Shown: in pieces, positions 33,869 through 42,550 of the stretch | How positions within the stretch are numbered: position 1 is the first letter of the stretch | Layout of the letters: every line of letters starts with the position of its first letter | Source of the DNA: Agromyces lapidis | GTDB lineage: Bacteria; Actinomycetota; Actinomycetes; Actinomycetales; Microbacteriaceae | Reading direction: 5' to 3' | Assembly: GCF_009749405.1 (NCBI RefSeq) | Contig: NZ_WBIQ01000001.1 | Coordinates: 186,001 to 250,000 of the forward strand | Length of the DNA: 64,000 bases | Notes under the pieces: generated by a model | The model's input: the letters and a program-made list of their open reading frames with translations, nothing else | What the model was told of the DNA's origin: nothing | Database searches by the model: none | Program-made: the position numbers and the translations under genes

Positions 33869-36075
33869 CGCCCGTCGCGCCTGACTGCGACGGCGCCGGC
33901 GGCCGGGACGTCCGCGACCTCCTCGGCGCCATCGGCGACGAGTTCGACGAGGCCGGCCTCCTGCGGGCGCAGCGCGGGTGTCGGCAGACCCGACGCCATG
34001 AGCACGATCCCGGGGACGACCGCGCCGTCGATCCACCACGCGGGCTGGGCCCGCCTGGCGGTCGCATCGACGGCGCCGGCAGGGCGGATGCGACGCACCC
34101 GGTAGCTCGAGGCGGGGTCGAGCCCGCGCAGCCGCAGGTGCGGCCCGGGCAGGTGCGTGGGCGTGTCGATCGAGGCGATCGTGACGAGCGCGTGCCGGCG
34201 GTCGTCGGAGACCACGCTCTGGGCGACGAGGGCGGGCTGGGTCTCGAGGCGGAAGAGCGCGCCCCGCTCGATGAGCGGACGGAGTCGTACGAACTCGTCG
34301 ATCCACGCCGCGAGCTCGTCGAGCTCGTCCTCGGCGGCCTCGCGCAGGTCCCATTCGATGCCGAAGCTGCCGACCATCGCGGTGATCGCGCGGTAGGCGA
34401 GCGAACTCGTGCGCCCCGAGGTGTGCGCGGTGGCTGGCCCGACGTGCGCGCCGAGCAGCTCGGGCGGCATCAGGAGGCTCGTCCAGCGCTGGATGCGCTG
34501 CCGCTCGAGCGGGTCGTTCGAGTCGCTCGTCCAGAACCGGTCGGTGTGCTCGACCACCCCGAGGTCGATCCGGCCGCCGCCGGCCGAGCAGGATTCGATC
34601 TCGAGCCAGGGGCAGGCGGCCCGCACCGCATCCATGAGCCGATAGACGGCGAGCGTCTGCGCGTGCACGCCGGCCCGGCCGTCGGTGCGGTCGACCGGTT
34701 CGACGAGGTCGCGGTTGTGGTCCCACTTGATGTAGTCGATGCGGTGCTCGGTGACGACGTCCACGATCCGTTCGAGCAGCTCGGCGAACGCATCGGGGTG
34801 GCCGACGTTGAGCACCAGCTGCTGGCGGGCGAGCGGGGCGTCACGATGCCGCGGGCCGAGGATCCACTCCGGGTGCTCGCGAGCGAGGTCCGAGTCGGGG
34901 TTCACCATCTCGGGCTCGAACCAGATGCCGAACTGCATTCCGAGACCGCGCACGCGATCCACGAGCGGACCGAGCCCGTCGGGCCAGGCCTCTGGCGAGA
35001 CCGTCCAGTCCCCGAGCCCCGCCCGATCGTGGCGGCGGGCACCGAACCAGCCGTCGTCGAGCACGAAGCGCTCGACCCCGACGCGGGCGGCGAGCCCGGC
35101 GAGCTCGACGAGCGGTTCGAGGCGGTGGTCGAAGTAGACGGCCTCCCAGGTGTTGAGGGTGACCGGCCGCCCGATCGGCGGATGCTGGGGCCGCGCGCGC
35201 AGCGTGCGGTGGATGCGGGCGGATGCCGCGTCGAGGCCGTCGCCGTAGCTCGCATACAGCCACGGAGCGCGGTACGAGGCGCCGGGCTCGAGGGCGAGCT
35301 CGCCCGGGAGGAGCAGCTCGCCGCCGCCGAGGGCGGTGCGCCCGCCGTTGGAGCGGTGGGCCCACATGCGCTGGTTGCCCGACCACGCGACGTGGATCGT
35401 CCACACCTCGCCGCGATCGACGTCGAAGCCGGGCGTTCCCGCCGCGAGGAGGGTCGCGGCATCCTGGCCGGTGCGGCCGCGGCGAGCCTCGCGGAGGTGG
35501 GTGCCGTCGAAAAGCTCGTGACGCTGCGGTCGGCGTTCGCCGTTGTGGCGGCCGGTGAAGTCGAGCAGTTCGCTCGCCCGACCCGGCACGGGGAGCGCGA
35601 GGTCGAGTCCCTCGACGCGATACCGCGCCGTGCCGTCGTTCCGCAGGGTCGCGGCCGCCCGCACGAGCCCCGAGACGAGCATCTCGAGCTCGATCGTGAG
35701 CACGAGCTCGCCGTCGACCTCGGCGGCAGTCGAGACGAGTCGCTCGGCGACGACCGGGGAGTCGACCCGCGTGCGCTCGGTGCTCACCCGGCTGAACTCG
35801 GGGAACGCGCCGTCGCCGTCCTCGCGATGCACCGAGAGACCCTGCGGCCCCATCCAGGCCTGGCGCGCCTCGGTGACGACGCCGACTCCGGGCGGCGCGT
35901 CGAGTTCGTTGCCCACCCTGAGGCCGCGAGCGAGATCGGCGATGGCGGAGAGCCCCCGGTCGTCGAGCTCGCCGAGCGATGCACCCCAGTAGTGCACCAC
36001 CGGCAGGGTCGAGCTCGTGGTCTCGACGACGAGGCTGACCCCGGCGGCGTGGAGGTGGTGAAGTTCTGCGTTCAC
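33865..36075 (-). CDS. melA: Alpha-galactosidase, GH36
   Basis: 736 residues, cytosolic. Beta-sandwich N-terminal domain (about 1-310). The TIM barrel has FVLDDGWFGARRHD and FGIWFEPEMVNPDSDL. Nucleophile Asp452 is in YIKWDHNRD and the acid/base Asp518 is in WTSDSNDPLERQ. The C-terminal beta domain is present. It removes terminal alpha-galactose from melibiose or raffinose-type sugars. The GTG start at 36075 has SD AAAGGAG. It is divergent from the sugar ABC operon with a shared operator region. The melA symbol is by family analogy. Confidence 0.93.
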   Translation of the reverse strand: MNAELHHLHAAGVSLVVETTSSTLPVVHYWGASLGELDDRGLSAIADLARGLRVGNELDAPPGVGVVTEARQAWMGPQGLSVHREDGDGAFPEFSRVSTERTRVDSPVVAERLVSTAAEVDGELVLTIELEMLVSGLVRAAATLRNDGTARYRVEGLDLALPVPGRASELLDFTGRHNGERRPQRHELFDGTHLREARRGRTGQDAATLLAAGTPGFDVDRGEVWTIHVAWSGNQRMWAHRSNGGRTALGGGELLLPGELALEPGASYRAPWLYASYGDGLDAASARIHRTLRARPQHPPIGRPVTLNTWEAVYFDHRLEPLVELAGLAARVGVERFVLDDGWFGARRHDRAGLGDWTVSPEAWPDGLGPLVDRVRGLGMQFGIWFEPEMVNPDSDLAREHPEWILGPRHRDAPLARQQLVLNVGHPDAFAELLERIVDVVTEHRIDYIKWDHNRDLVEPVDRTDGRAGVHAQTLAVYRLMDAVRAACPWLEIESCSAGGGRIDLGVVEHTDRFWTSDSNDPLERQRIQRWTSLLMPPELLGAHVGPATAHTSGRTSSLAYRAITAMVGSFGIEWDLREAAEDELDELAAWIDEFVRLRPLIERGALFRLETQPALVAQSVVSDDRRHALVTIASIDTPTHLPGPHLRLRGLDPASSYRVRRIRPAGAVDATARRAQPAWWIDGAVVPGIVLMASGLPTPALRPQEAGLVELVADGAEEVADVPAAGAVAVRRDGR

Positions 36076-36087
36076 TGCGTGCTCCTT

Positions 36088-36099
36088 TGCAAACTTGCA
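36088..36099. promoter_or_regulatory. LacI-type operator candidate TGCAAACTTGCA
   Basis: A 12-bp palindrome (TGCAA-AC-TTGCA) lies between the melA SD and the divergent promoters. Binding here would block melA initiation and lie just upstream of the -35 of the ABC operon. Confidence 0.55.
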
Positions 36100-36102
36100 G
36101 AC

Positions 36103-36131
36103 TTATGCTGCATATATACGGATGATATGTT
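36103..36131 (+). promoter_or_regulatory. Promoter of the sugar ABC operon
   Basis: TTATGC (36103-36108), a 17-bp spacer and TATGTT (36126-36131). The A/T-rich patch also contains TATATA on both strands, usable by melA. Confidence 0.45.
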
Positions 36132-36194
36132 ACTGTCGCCTTCGTCGCGGATGACGCGATGCACCGGAGCATCACTGAGAAAGGACTGCGAACA

Positions 36195-37541
36195 ATGAGG
36201 TTCACCCCCACGAGGCAGGCGTTGCGCATCGTCGCCGCCGCAGCCGCGGTCACGACCGCCGCGGCGCTCGCCGGCTGCTCGAGCGCCGACGACGCTCAGC
36301 CGGCCGCCGAAGGCGAAGTCGGCGGGAAGATCACGATCTGGACCTGGAATGCGCCCGGCGACGGCCTCGAGGCCGCGATCCCGGCGTTCCAGAAGCTCTA
36401 CCCCGACGTCGAGATCGACGTCCAGGACGTCGGCAACCCGGCGATCTGGGAGAAGATCACGACGGGCATGGCCGCCGGCGGCCAGGGCCTGCCCGATGTC
36501 ATGAACATCGGCATCGACTACATGGGCAACTACGTCGAGCAGTTCCCGGGTCAGCTCGTCGACCTCCGCGACTTCGGCGCGGAGTCGCTCGAGTCCGAGT
36601 TCCCCTCTGGCGCCTGGAAGAGCGGCTCGGGCGCTGACGGCGCCGTCTACGGCATTCCCTACGAGGTCAACGCCACCGGATTCTTCTACCGCAGCGACGT
36701 CTTCGAAGAGGCCGGCATCGACATCGACTCGATCGAGACCTGGGACCAGCTCATCGAGGCCGGCGTCACCATCAAGGAGAAGACGGGCGTTCCGCTCTAC
36801 AACCAGGACAAGGCGGCGACCGAGGCCGACTCCGCCGGGCTCTGGCAGCTGCAGACCGCGCTGCAGGACTCGTTCTACTTCGACGAGAACGGCGACATCA
36901 CGATGAACGGCGAGGCGGGCGTGCACTCGCTCGAACTCATCAAGAAGGCGAACGACCTCGGCATCGTCGGCGACGTGCAGGGCAGCTGGGACAACCTGCT
37001 CGCCCAGCTGCGCGGCGAGAAGCCCACGGCCATCATGCCCGCGGGCGGCTGGATGGCCGGCGTCATCGAGAACGAGGCCCCCGAGATGGCGGGCAAGTGG
37101 GGCGTTCGCCTGCCTCCGTCGATCGAGCCGGGCGGCATCACCGCGGCGGTCAACGGCGGCACCTACCTGTCGATCCCGACCGCGAGCAAGAACCAGAAGA
37201 CCGCATGGGAGTTCGTGAACTTCGCACTCGGTACGCTCGAGGGCCAGAAGCTCGTCTACGAGGGCGGCGGCATGTTCCCCGGCTACAAGCCGATGCTCGA
37301 GTCCGAGGGCTTCGCCGCTCCGAGCGAGTTCTTCAACGGGCAGTCGCCGAACGCGATCTTCATCGCGGAGCTCGCACAGGACACCCCAGTCCTGAACTAC
37401 ACGAGCGACTACGCGCGTGCGCTGAAGGCCTACACGGATGCGCAGACGCGGGTGCTGCTCTCGGGGGCCGACCCCCAGGAGGCGCTCGACGAGGCGGCCG
37501 ACCAGGTCGCCCAGCAGACCGGTCGCAAGCTGGCCGACTGA
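36195..37541 (+). CDS. Carbohydrate ABC transporter substrate-binding lipoprotein
   Basis: 448 residues, SBP family 1. Lipobox AAALAGC. The fold has KITIWTWNAPGDGLEAAIPAFQKLYPDVEIDV, ITTGMAAGGQGLPDVMNIG and YGIPYEVNATGFFYRSDVFEEAGI. The context with alpha-galactosidases predicts binding of melibiose, raffinose or related galactosides. ATG 36195 has SD GAAAGGA. It is the first gene of the operon with two permeases and a second alpha-galactosidase-like enzyme. Confidence 0.93.
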   Translation: MRFTPTRQALRIVAAAAAVTTAAALAGCSSADDAQPAAEGEVGGKITIWTWNAPGDGLEAAIPAFQKLYPDVEIDVQDVGNPAIWEKITTGMAAGGQGLPDVMNIGIDYMGNYVEQFPGQLVDLRDFGAESLESEFPSGAWKSGSGADGAVYGIPYEVNATGFFYRSDVFEEAGIDIDSIETWDQLIEAGVTIKEKTGVPLYNQDKAATEADSAGLWQLQTALQDSFYFDENGDITMNGEAGVHSLELIKKANDLGIVGDVQGSWDNLLAQLRGEKPTAIMPAGGWMAGVIENEAPEMAGKWGVRLPPSIEPGGITAAVNGGTYLSIPTASKNQKTAWEFVNFALGTLEGQKLVYEGGGMFPGYKPMLESEGFAAPSEFFNGQSPNAIFIAELAQDTPVLNYTSDYARALKAYTDAQTRVLLSGADPQEALDEAADQVAQQTGRKLAD

Positions 37542-37613
37542 CGGACGGGGTGCGTCGGCCCGCGATGCCAGCGGCGCCGCGGGCCGGCGCACCCTCCCAT
37601 GGAGCGAACACAC

Positions 37614-38627
37614 ATGAACGTCTTGTCCTCGACCGCCGGCTCGACCACCGGCCCCACCGCGGAGGCGCCGCCCCTCGAGGCCGCCCCGCGTCCGCCGCGT
37701 CGTCGTCGTCGATCCTCGATCGGCCACCCGCGGCTCACCCCCTACCTCTTCCTGCTGCCGACGATCGTGCTCTTCCTCGGCTTCAAGCTCTACCCCTATC
37801 TCTCGGCGCTCTGGACGAGCCTCACCTCGAACATCGGCGGGGTCATCACCTTCGTCGGGCTCGACAACTACGCGCGACTGCTGCAGGACCCGCTCTTCTA
37901 CACGGCGCTCGGCAACACCGCGCTCATCCTCGTGGTGCAGGTGCCGCTCATGCTCGCGCTCGGCATCGTGCTCTCGGTCGCCTTCAACTCGCTGCTGCTG
38001 AAGGGTCGTGCGTTCTTCCGCATGGCCTACTTCGTGCCGATCGTGATGGGCCTCGTCGCCTACGGCATCCTCTTCAGCGCGCTCTTCGACTCCAGTGCCG
38101 GAATCGTGAACGAGCTGCTGGGCTACCTCGGCATCGGCCCCATCCCGTGGCTCGTCGATCCGTTCTGGGCGAAGATCTCGATCGTGCTGGCGATGACCTG
38201 GCACTACACCGGCCAGAACGCGATCATCTATCTCGCGCAGCTGCAGTCGATCCCCAGCGAGCTCTACGAGGCGGCGCAGGTCGATGGCGCGAACGGGTGG
38301 CAGCGCTTCCGCAATATCACCCTGCCCGGGCTCCGCCCGGCGCTGCTGCTGACCGTCATCCTCTCGACGATCGGCACGCTGCAGCTCTTCGACGAGCCCT
38401 ACGTGCTCACGAACGGCGGGCCCGACAACGCCACGCTCACCGTCGGGATGTACCTCTACCAGAACGGCTTCAAGTACTTCGACTTCGGCTACGCCTCGGC
38501 CATCGGCTACGCACTGACGGTCATCATCGCCGTGGTCTCGCTCATCCAGTTCCGCCTCTTCCGCGAACGGACGCCGAAGCCGATCTCCCCGAAGAAGCCG
38601 ATGTCCTCGAAGGAGAAGACCCGATGA
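37614..38627 (+). CDS. Carbohydrate ABC transporter permease (MalF type)
   Basis: 337 residues with six membrane helices and the EAA loop YEAAQVDGANGWQRFRNITLPGLRP. The N-terminal 45 residues are cytoplasmic with a run of Arg. ATG 37614 is preceded by GGAG at suitable spacing; an in-frame ATG at 37599 overlaps that SD. It forms a heteromeric channel with the next gene. No dedicated ATPase is present, so a shared MsiK-type ATPase elsewhere is expected. Confidence 0.94.
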   Translation: MNVLSSTAGSTTGPTAEAPPLEAAPRPPRRRRRSSIGHPRLTPYLFLLPTIVLFLGFKLYPYLSALWTSLTSNIGGVITFVGLDNYARLLQDPLFYTALGNTALILVVQVPLMLALGIVLSVAFNSLLLKGRAFFRMAYFVPIVMGLVAYGILFSALFDSSAGIVNELLGYLGIGPIPWLVDPFWAKISIVLAMTWHYTGQNAIIYLAQLQSIPSELYEAAQVDGANGWQRFRNITLPGLRPALLLTVILSTIGTLQLFDEPYVLTNGGPDNATLTVGMYLYQNGFKYFDFGYASAIGYALTVIIAVVSLIQFRLFRERTPKPISPKKPMSSKEKTR

Positions 38628-39469
38628 CCGAGTCGCTCATCGGCGTGCGCGGACGCCGCACCAAGTCCCTCGTGCTCACGACGGTGATCGCCGCTGGGGC
38701 CGTGGTCATGCTGCTGCCCTTCTACTGGCTCATCATCGCCACCACGTACCCGTCGCGCGAGATCTTCGCCTCTCCGCCGAACGTGCTGCCGGGCCCGGCG
38801 TTCTTCGACAACCTCTCCGGGCTGCTCGGCGACACGCTCTTCGGTCGCGCGATCGGCAACTCGGTCCTCGTGTCATCCGTGTACACGCTGCTCGGGCTGG
38901 TCGTCTGCACCGCGGCGGGCTACGCCTTCGCGAAGTTCGAGTTCCGCGGCCGCAACCTGCTGTTCGGCGCCGTGCTCGTCACCCTGGCGCTGCCGTCGCA
39001 GGTCACCCTCGTGCCCCTGTTCCAGATCATGGTGACGCTCGGCTGGCTCGACACCTACCAGGCGCTCATCCTGCCGAGCCTCGCGCTGCCCTTCGGCATC
39101 TTCCTGATGCGCCAGACCATGCAGGCCGTGCCCGACGAGCTGCTGCAGGCCGCGCGGGTCGACGGCGCGGGGGAGTTCCGCGTGTTCTCCCGGATCGTGC
39201 TGCCGACCGTCCGGCCGGCGCTCGCCGCGCTCGCGATCTTCCTCTTCCTCGCCCAGTGGAACGAGTTCGTCTACCCGCTCGTGGTGCTCCGCACGCCCGA
39301 GTCCTTCACCATCCCCGTCTCGCTCGCCTCGTTGCAGGGCATCGGCACGACCGACTACGGCCAGCTCATGACCGGCACGCTGCTGTCGGTGCTGCCGATC
39401 CTCGTGCTGTTCCTCTTCCTGCAACGTCACTTCGTCGCCGGCATCCTCGCCGGTGCGGTCAAGCAATAG
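38624..39469 (+). CDS. Carbohydrate ABC transporter permease (MalG type)
   Basis: 281 residues, six helices. The EAA motif is LQAARVDGAGEFRVFSRIVLPTVRPALA and the end is FVAGILAGAVKQ, a typical MalG-family C-terminus. ATG 38624 overlaps the previous stop by 4 nt. Confidence 0.95.
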   Translation: MTESLIGVRGRRTKSLVLTTVIAAGAVVMLLPFYWLIIATTYPSREIFASPPNVLPGPAFFDNLSGLLGDTLFGRAIGNSVLVSSVYTLLGLVVCTAAGYAFAKFEFRGRNLLFGAVLVTLALPSQVTLVPLFQIMVTLGWLDTYQALILPSLALPFGIFLMRQTMQAVPDELLQAARVDGAGEFRVFSRIVLPTVRPALAALAIFLFLAQWNEFVYPLVVLRTPESFTIPVSLASLQGIGTTDYGQLMTGTLLSVLPILVLFLFLQRHFVAGILAGAVKQ

Positions 39470-39481
39470 GAGTCCTTCACC

Positions 39482-41170
39482 GTGCTACTCGAAGACCACC
39501 AACTCTCGCTCGTCGACTGGGTCGACCTGCCGCGAGCCATCCGGCTGGGCACCGGCGGCGGATGCCGCGTGCTCGGCACCGATGACGACGGCGAGGTGAT
39601 CCGGGTCCGACTGGCGGTCCGCGCCGGCGGCCAGGTGATCCTGCTGTCGCCGCTCGGTGATGCGGCGGGGTACTGGTATCCGGGGCTCGACGGCGTGCGC
39701 GGCCTCCCGGCCGACTGGGCTGGTCGCGACCACTACAGCGCGGTCCGCTCGGCGCCGATCGGTGCGCTGTACGATGCCGACGGCACGAGCCGGTTCGCGT
39801 TCGGCCTCGACTGGACGACCGGCGAGGGCGAGGTCCAGTTCGGCGTCTCAGAGGAGGAGAAGAACTTCGTCGTGCGCCTGCCGATCGACGAGCGCCTCGC
39901 CGCCCGCACGACCGAGGTCGAGCTCGTGATCGCACGCTCGCCCGAACCGTACCCGCGTGCGCTCGCGCGCATCGCCGAGGTGCTCTTCGGCGACGCGCCC
40001 GTGCGTCCGGCCTCGGCCGCGGCACTCGAGCCCGTGTACTCGACCTGGTACGCGTACTCGCAGCGGATCTCCGACGAGATCGTCTCGCGCGACCTGCCGG
40101 TCGCGGCCGAGCTCGGGTTCCGCTCCGTGTTCCTCGACGACGGCTGGCAGCGATTCGGCGACGGCCGCTGGTACGCGGGCTGCGGCGACTGGGTGCCCGA
40201 CACCGAGAAGTTCGCCGACCTCGGCGGCTTCGTCGAGCGCGCCCACGGCCACGGGCTCGACGTCGTGCTGTGGCTCGCGCCGCTGCTCATCGGCGAGCAG
40301 AGCGAGGCCTTCGAACGACTCGCGCCGTACGCGACCGAGTACTCGACCGGCCTGCGCGCCTGGGTGCTCGACCCGCGCCACCGCGAGGTGCGCGAGCACC
40401 TCGTCGAGACGTGCACGCGCCTCGTGCGCGACTACGGGCTCGACGGGCTGAAGATCGACTTCCTGAACAACGCGATGGTCTACGCCGACACGCCGAGCAC
40501 CGGCGACCTCGACGACATCGGGTTCGCGATGGTCGAGCTCCTGCGCGGGGTCGCCGACGCGGTCGACCTCGTTCGCCCCGGGGCGCTCATCGAGTTCCGC
40601 CAGCCGTACGTCTCGCCGACCGTGGCCGCGTTCGCCGATGTCGTGCGGGCGAACGACTGCCCCGCCGACGCCGACCAGAATCGCCTGTCGGTGCTCGACC
40701 TCCGCCTGCTCTCGCGCGGACAGGTCGTGCATGCCGATCCCATCATGTGGGCGCCCGAGGCCGAGGTGGACGCGGTGCGCAGGCAGCTGTTCGCCGGGTT
40801 CTTCGGCGTGCCGCAGGTCTCGATGCCCCTGGCCGGGCTCGCCGCCGCGCATCGCGCGACGATCACGGAGACGCTCGCCCAGTGGCGCTCGCTGCGCGAG
40901 GTCCTGCTCGGCGGCGAGCTCGAGCTCGGCCTGCCGGCCCGCGGATACCCGGCCGCCCAGGCGCGGCTCGACGGCACCCTCGTCGTCGTCGACTACGAGT
41001 CGGTGCTCGTCGAGCTCGACCTCACCGGGGTCGGCGAGCTCGTCGTGGTCAACGCCTCCCAGCTCGCCGGCGTGCCCTACCGGGTGACCGCCGGGGTCGG
41101 CCCCGCGCTCGCGAAGGAGGGGATCCTCGACGTTCCCGCGTGGGGGATCGCCCACTTCGATCTGGGCTGA
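39482..41170 (+). CDS. Alpha-galactosidase-like glycoside hydrolase (clan GH-D, GH36-like)
   Basis: 562 residues. TIM barrel with YSTWYAYSQRIS, FLDDGWQRFGDGRW, nucleophile Asp326 in LDGLKIDFLNN and candidate acid/base Asp392 in VRANDCPADAD. The sequence differs clearly from the GH36 enzyme upstream (melA) and lacks the larger N-terminal domain, so it may belong to another GH36/GH27-related subgroup and prefer another galactoside. GTG 39482 is preceded by AGGAG 9 nt upstream, 12 nt after the permease gene. It is the last gene of the operon, followed by a strong terminator. Confidence 0.88.
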   Translation: MLLEDHQLSLVDWVDLPRAIRLGTGGGCRVLGTDDDGEVIRVRLAVRAGGQVILLSPLGDAAGYWYPGLDGVRGLPADWAGRDHYSAVRSAPIGALYDADGTSRFAFGLDWTTGEGEVQFGVSEEEKNFVVRLPIDERLAARTTEVELVIARSPEPYPRALARIAEVLFGDAPVRPASAAALEPVYSTWYAYSQRISDEIVSRDLPVAAELGFRSVFLDDGWQRFGDGRWYAGCGDWVPDTEKFADLGGFVERAHGHGLDVVLWLAPLLIGEQSEAFERLAPYATEYSTGLRAWVLDPRHREVREHLVETCTRLVRDYGLDGLKIDFLNNAMVYADTPSTGDLDDIGFAMVELLRGVADAVDLVRPGALIEFRQPYVSPTVAAFADVVRANDCPADADQNRLSVLDLRLLSRGQVVHADPIMWAPEAEVDAVRRQLFAGFFGVPQVSMPLAGLAAAHRATITETLAQWRSLREVLLGGELELGLPARGYPAAQARLDGTLVVVDYESVLVELDLTGVGELVVVNASQLAGVPYRVTAGVGPALAKEGILDVPAWGIAHFDLG

Positions 41171-41290
41171 TTCCCGGCCCGGATGCCCCGGGCGCCGCGT
41201 CGCGCGATGTATTGGGTGACGTGCGGCGCGGTGCCCGGGGCATCCGGCCGCCGACGGCTCGCCGGCGCACGACCCCCGCGCCGCCGGATG

Positions 41291-41332
41291 CGGACGGGGG
41301 CCCCGGGCGAATCCGCCCGGGGCCCCCGTCCG
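41291..41332. terminator. Strong hairpin terminator between sugar and aromatic islands
   Basis: A perfect 19-bp stem, arms 41291-41309 and 41314-41332, loop AATC. It separates the convergent alpha-galactoside and homoprotocatechuate operons. A weaker GGATGCC-based repeat lies at about 41180-41255. Confidence 0.9.
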
Positions 41333-41357
41333 TCGCACGCGACGCGTCGCCTGCGAC

Positions 41358-42518
41358 TCAGAGCGTGTTGCCGAGCTTGAAGCCCTGCTCCTCGTCGCCC
41401 TTGCGCGTGTACGAGAACCCGTCGGCGCCGATCGTGACCGCCATCTCCGACGAGTCGGTACGGGCCACGACGGGCTTGGGGTTGCCGTCGAGGTCGAGCA
41501 CGAGCGAGGCCTCGGTGTACCACGACGGCACGACGGGGTTGCCCCACCAGTCGCGGCGCTGGTTGTCGTGCACGTCCCACGTGACGACGGGGTTGTCGGG
41601 GTCGCCCGTGTAGTAGTCCTGCGTGTAGATCTCGACGCGGTGGCCGTCGGGGTCGCGCAGGTACAGGTAGAACGCGTTCGAGACGCCGTGGCGGCCCGGA
41701 CCCCGCTCGATCGCGTCGGAGCGCCGGATCGCGCCGAGCTTGTCGCAGATGGCGAGGATGTTGTGCTTCTCGTGCGTCGCGAAGGCCACGTGGTGCATGC
41801 GCGGGCCGTCGCCGCCGGTCATGGCGGTGTCGTGCACGGTGGGCTTCCGGCGCATCCACGCCGCATACACCGTGCCCTCCTCGTCCTGGATGTCCTCGGT
41901 CACGCGGAAGCCGAGGTCCTGCATGAACTTCACCGCGCGCGGCACGTCGGGCGTCACCTGGTTGAAGTGGTCGAGACGCACGAGCTCGCCCGGCGTGTGC
42001 AGGTCGTAGCGCCACGAGAGCCGCTCGACGTGCTCGGACTGGAAGAAGAACTCGTAGGGGAAGCCGAGCGGGTCCTCGACGCGCACGGAGTCGCCGATGC
42101 CCTTGGTGAAGCCCTCCGTGCGGCGCTCGACGCGGCATCCGAGCTCGGTGTAGAACGCGACCGCCTTGTCGAGGTCTTCGCTCGAGCGCACGCGGTACGA
42201 GAACGCGGCGACGGCGGCGATCTCGCCCCGGCGCAGCACGAGGTTGTGGTGGATGAACTCCTCGGTCGAACGGAGGTAGATCGCCTCGTCGTCCTCTTCG
42301 GTGACGTAGAGGCCCAGCACGTCGACGTAGAACTCGCGCGAGGCGGCGAGGTCGGTCACGACGAGCTCCATGTACGCGCAGCGCAGGATGTCGGGAGCCG
42401 GGACCGAGGGGGTCGGCACCGGGTTGTCGGAGTGGATCGGGGCCTCCTGGCTCACGTAGAAGCCTGAGGAGGTGAGGGTCATGCCATCTCGGTGTGATGA
42501 TGCAGTGCGGTCGGTCAT
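41358..42518 (-). CDS. hpaD: 3,4-dihydroxyphenylacetate (homoprotocatechuate) 2,3-dioxygenase
   Basis: Extradiol ring cleavage of homoprotocatechuate to 5-carboxymethyl-2-hydroxymuconate semialdehyde. 386 residues, two vicinal-oxygen-chelate domains. Metal ligands are His184 (LDHFNQ), His243 (MHHVAF) and Glu296 (HRVEIYTQ), with the acid/base His229 (TVHDTAM). These match His155, His214, Glu267 and His200 of the Brevibacterium fuscum enzyme with a constant offset of 29 residues. The C-terminal lid (DNQRRDWWGNPVVPSWYTEAS) is also of that Fe/Mn type. SD AAGGA precedes ATG 42518. Last gene of the operon starting at 46275. Confidence 0.96.
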   Translation of the reverse strand: MTDRTASSHRDGMTLTSSGFYVSQEAPIHSDNPVPTPSVPAPDILRCAYMELVVTDLAASREFYVDVLGLYVTEEDDEAIYLRSTEEFIHHNLVLRRGEIAAVAAFSYRVRSSEDLDKAVAFYTELGCRVERRTEGFTKGIGDSVRVEDPLGFPYEFFFQSEHVERLSWRYDLHTPGELVRLDHFNQVTPDVPRAVKFMQDLGFRVTEDIQDEEGTVYAAWMRRKPTVHDTAMTGGDGPRMHHVAFATHEKHNILAICDKLGAIRRSDAIERGPGRHGVSNAFYLYLRDPDGHRVEIYTQDYYTGDPDNPVVTWDVHDNQRRDWWGNPVVPSWYTEASLVLDLDGNPKPVVARTDSSEMAVTIGADGFSYTRKGDEEQGFKLGNTL

Positions 42519-42550
42519 GTCAGCGTCCTTGCTCGGTGGATGTCTCGGCC

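Noticed and set aside
32339..34726. A 795-codon frame reading through the glycosidase into the alpha-galactosidase
   Set aside because: The upstream 286 codons are an alternative frame of melA; the ATG at 33868 with the 4-nt overlap is the sensible start.
36088..36131. The A/T-rich patch as an origin or transfer-related site
   Set aside because: It is explained by divergent promoters and one operator; no DnaA-box cluster is present.
41180..41255. Paired GGATGCCCCGGGC and GCCCGGGGCATCC as ends of an insertion sequence
   Set aside because: They are about 60 bp apart with no gene between and resemble the terminator arms used throughout the window.
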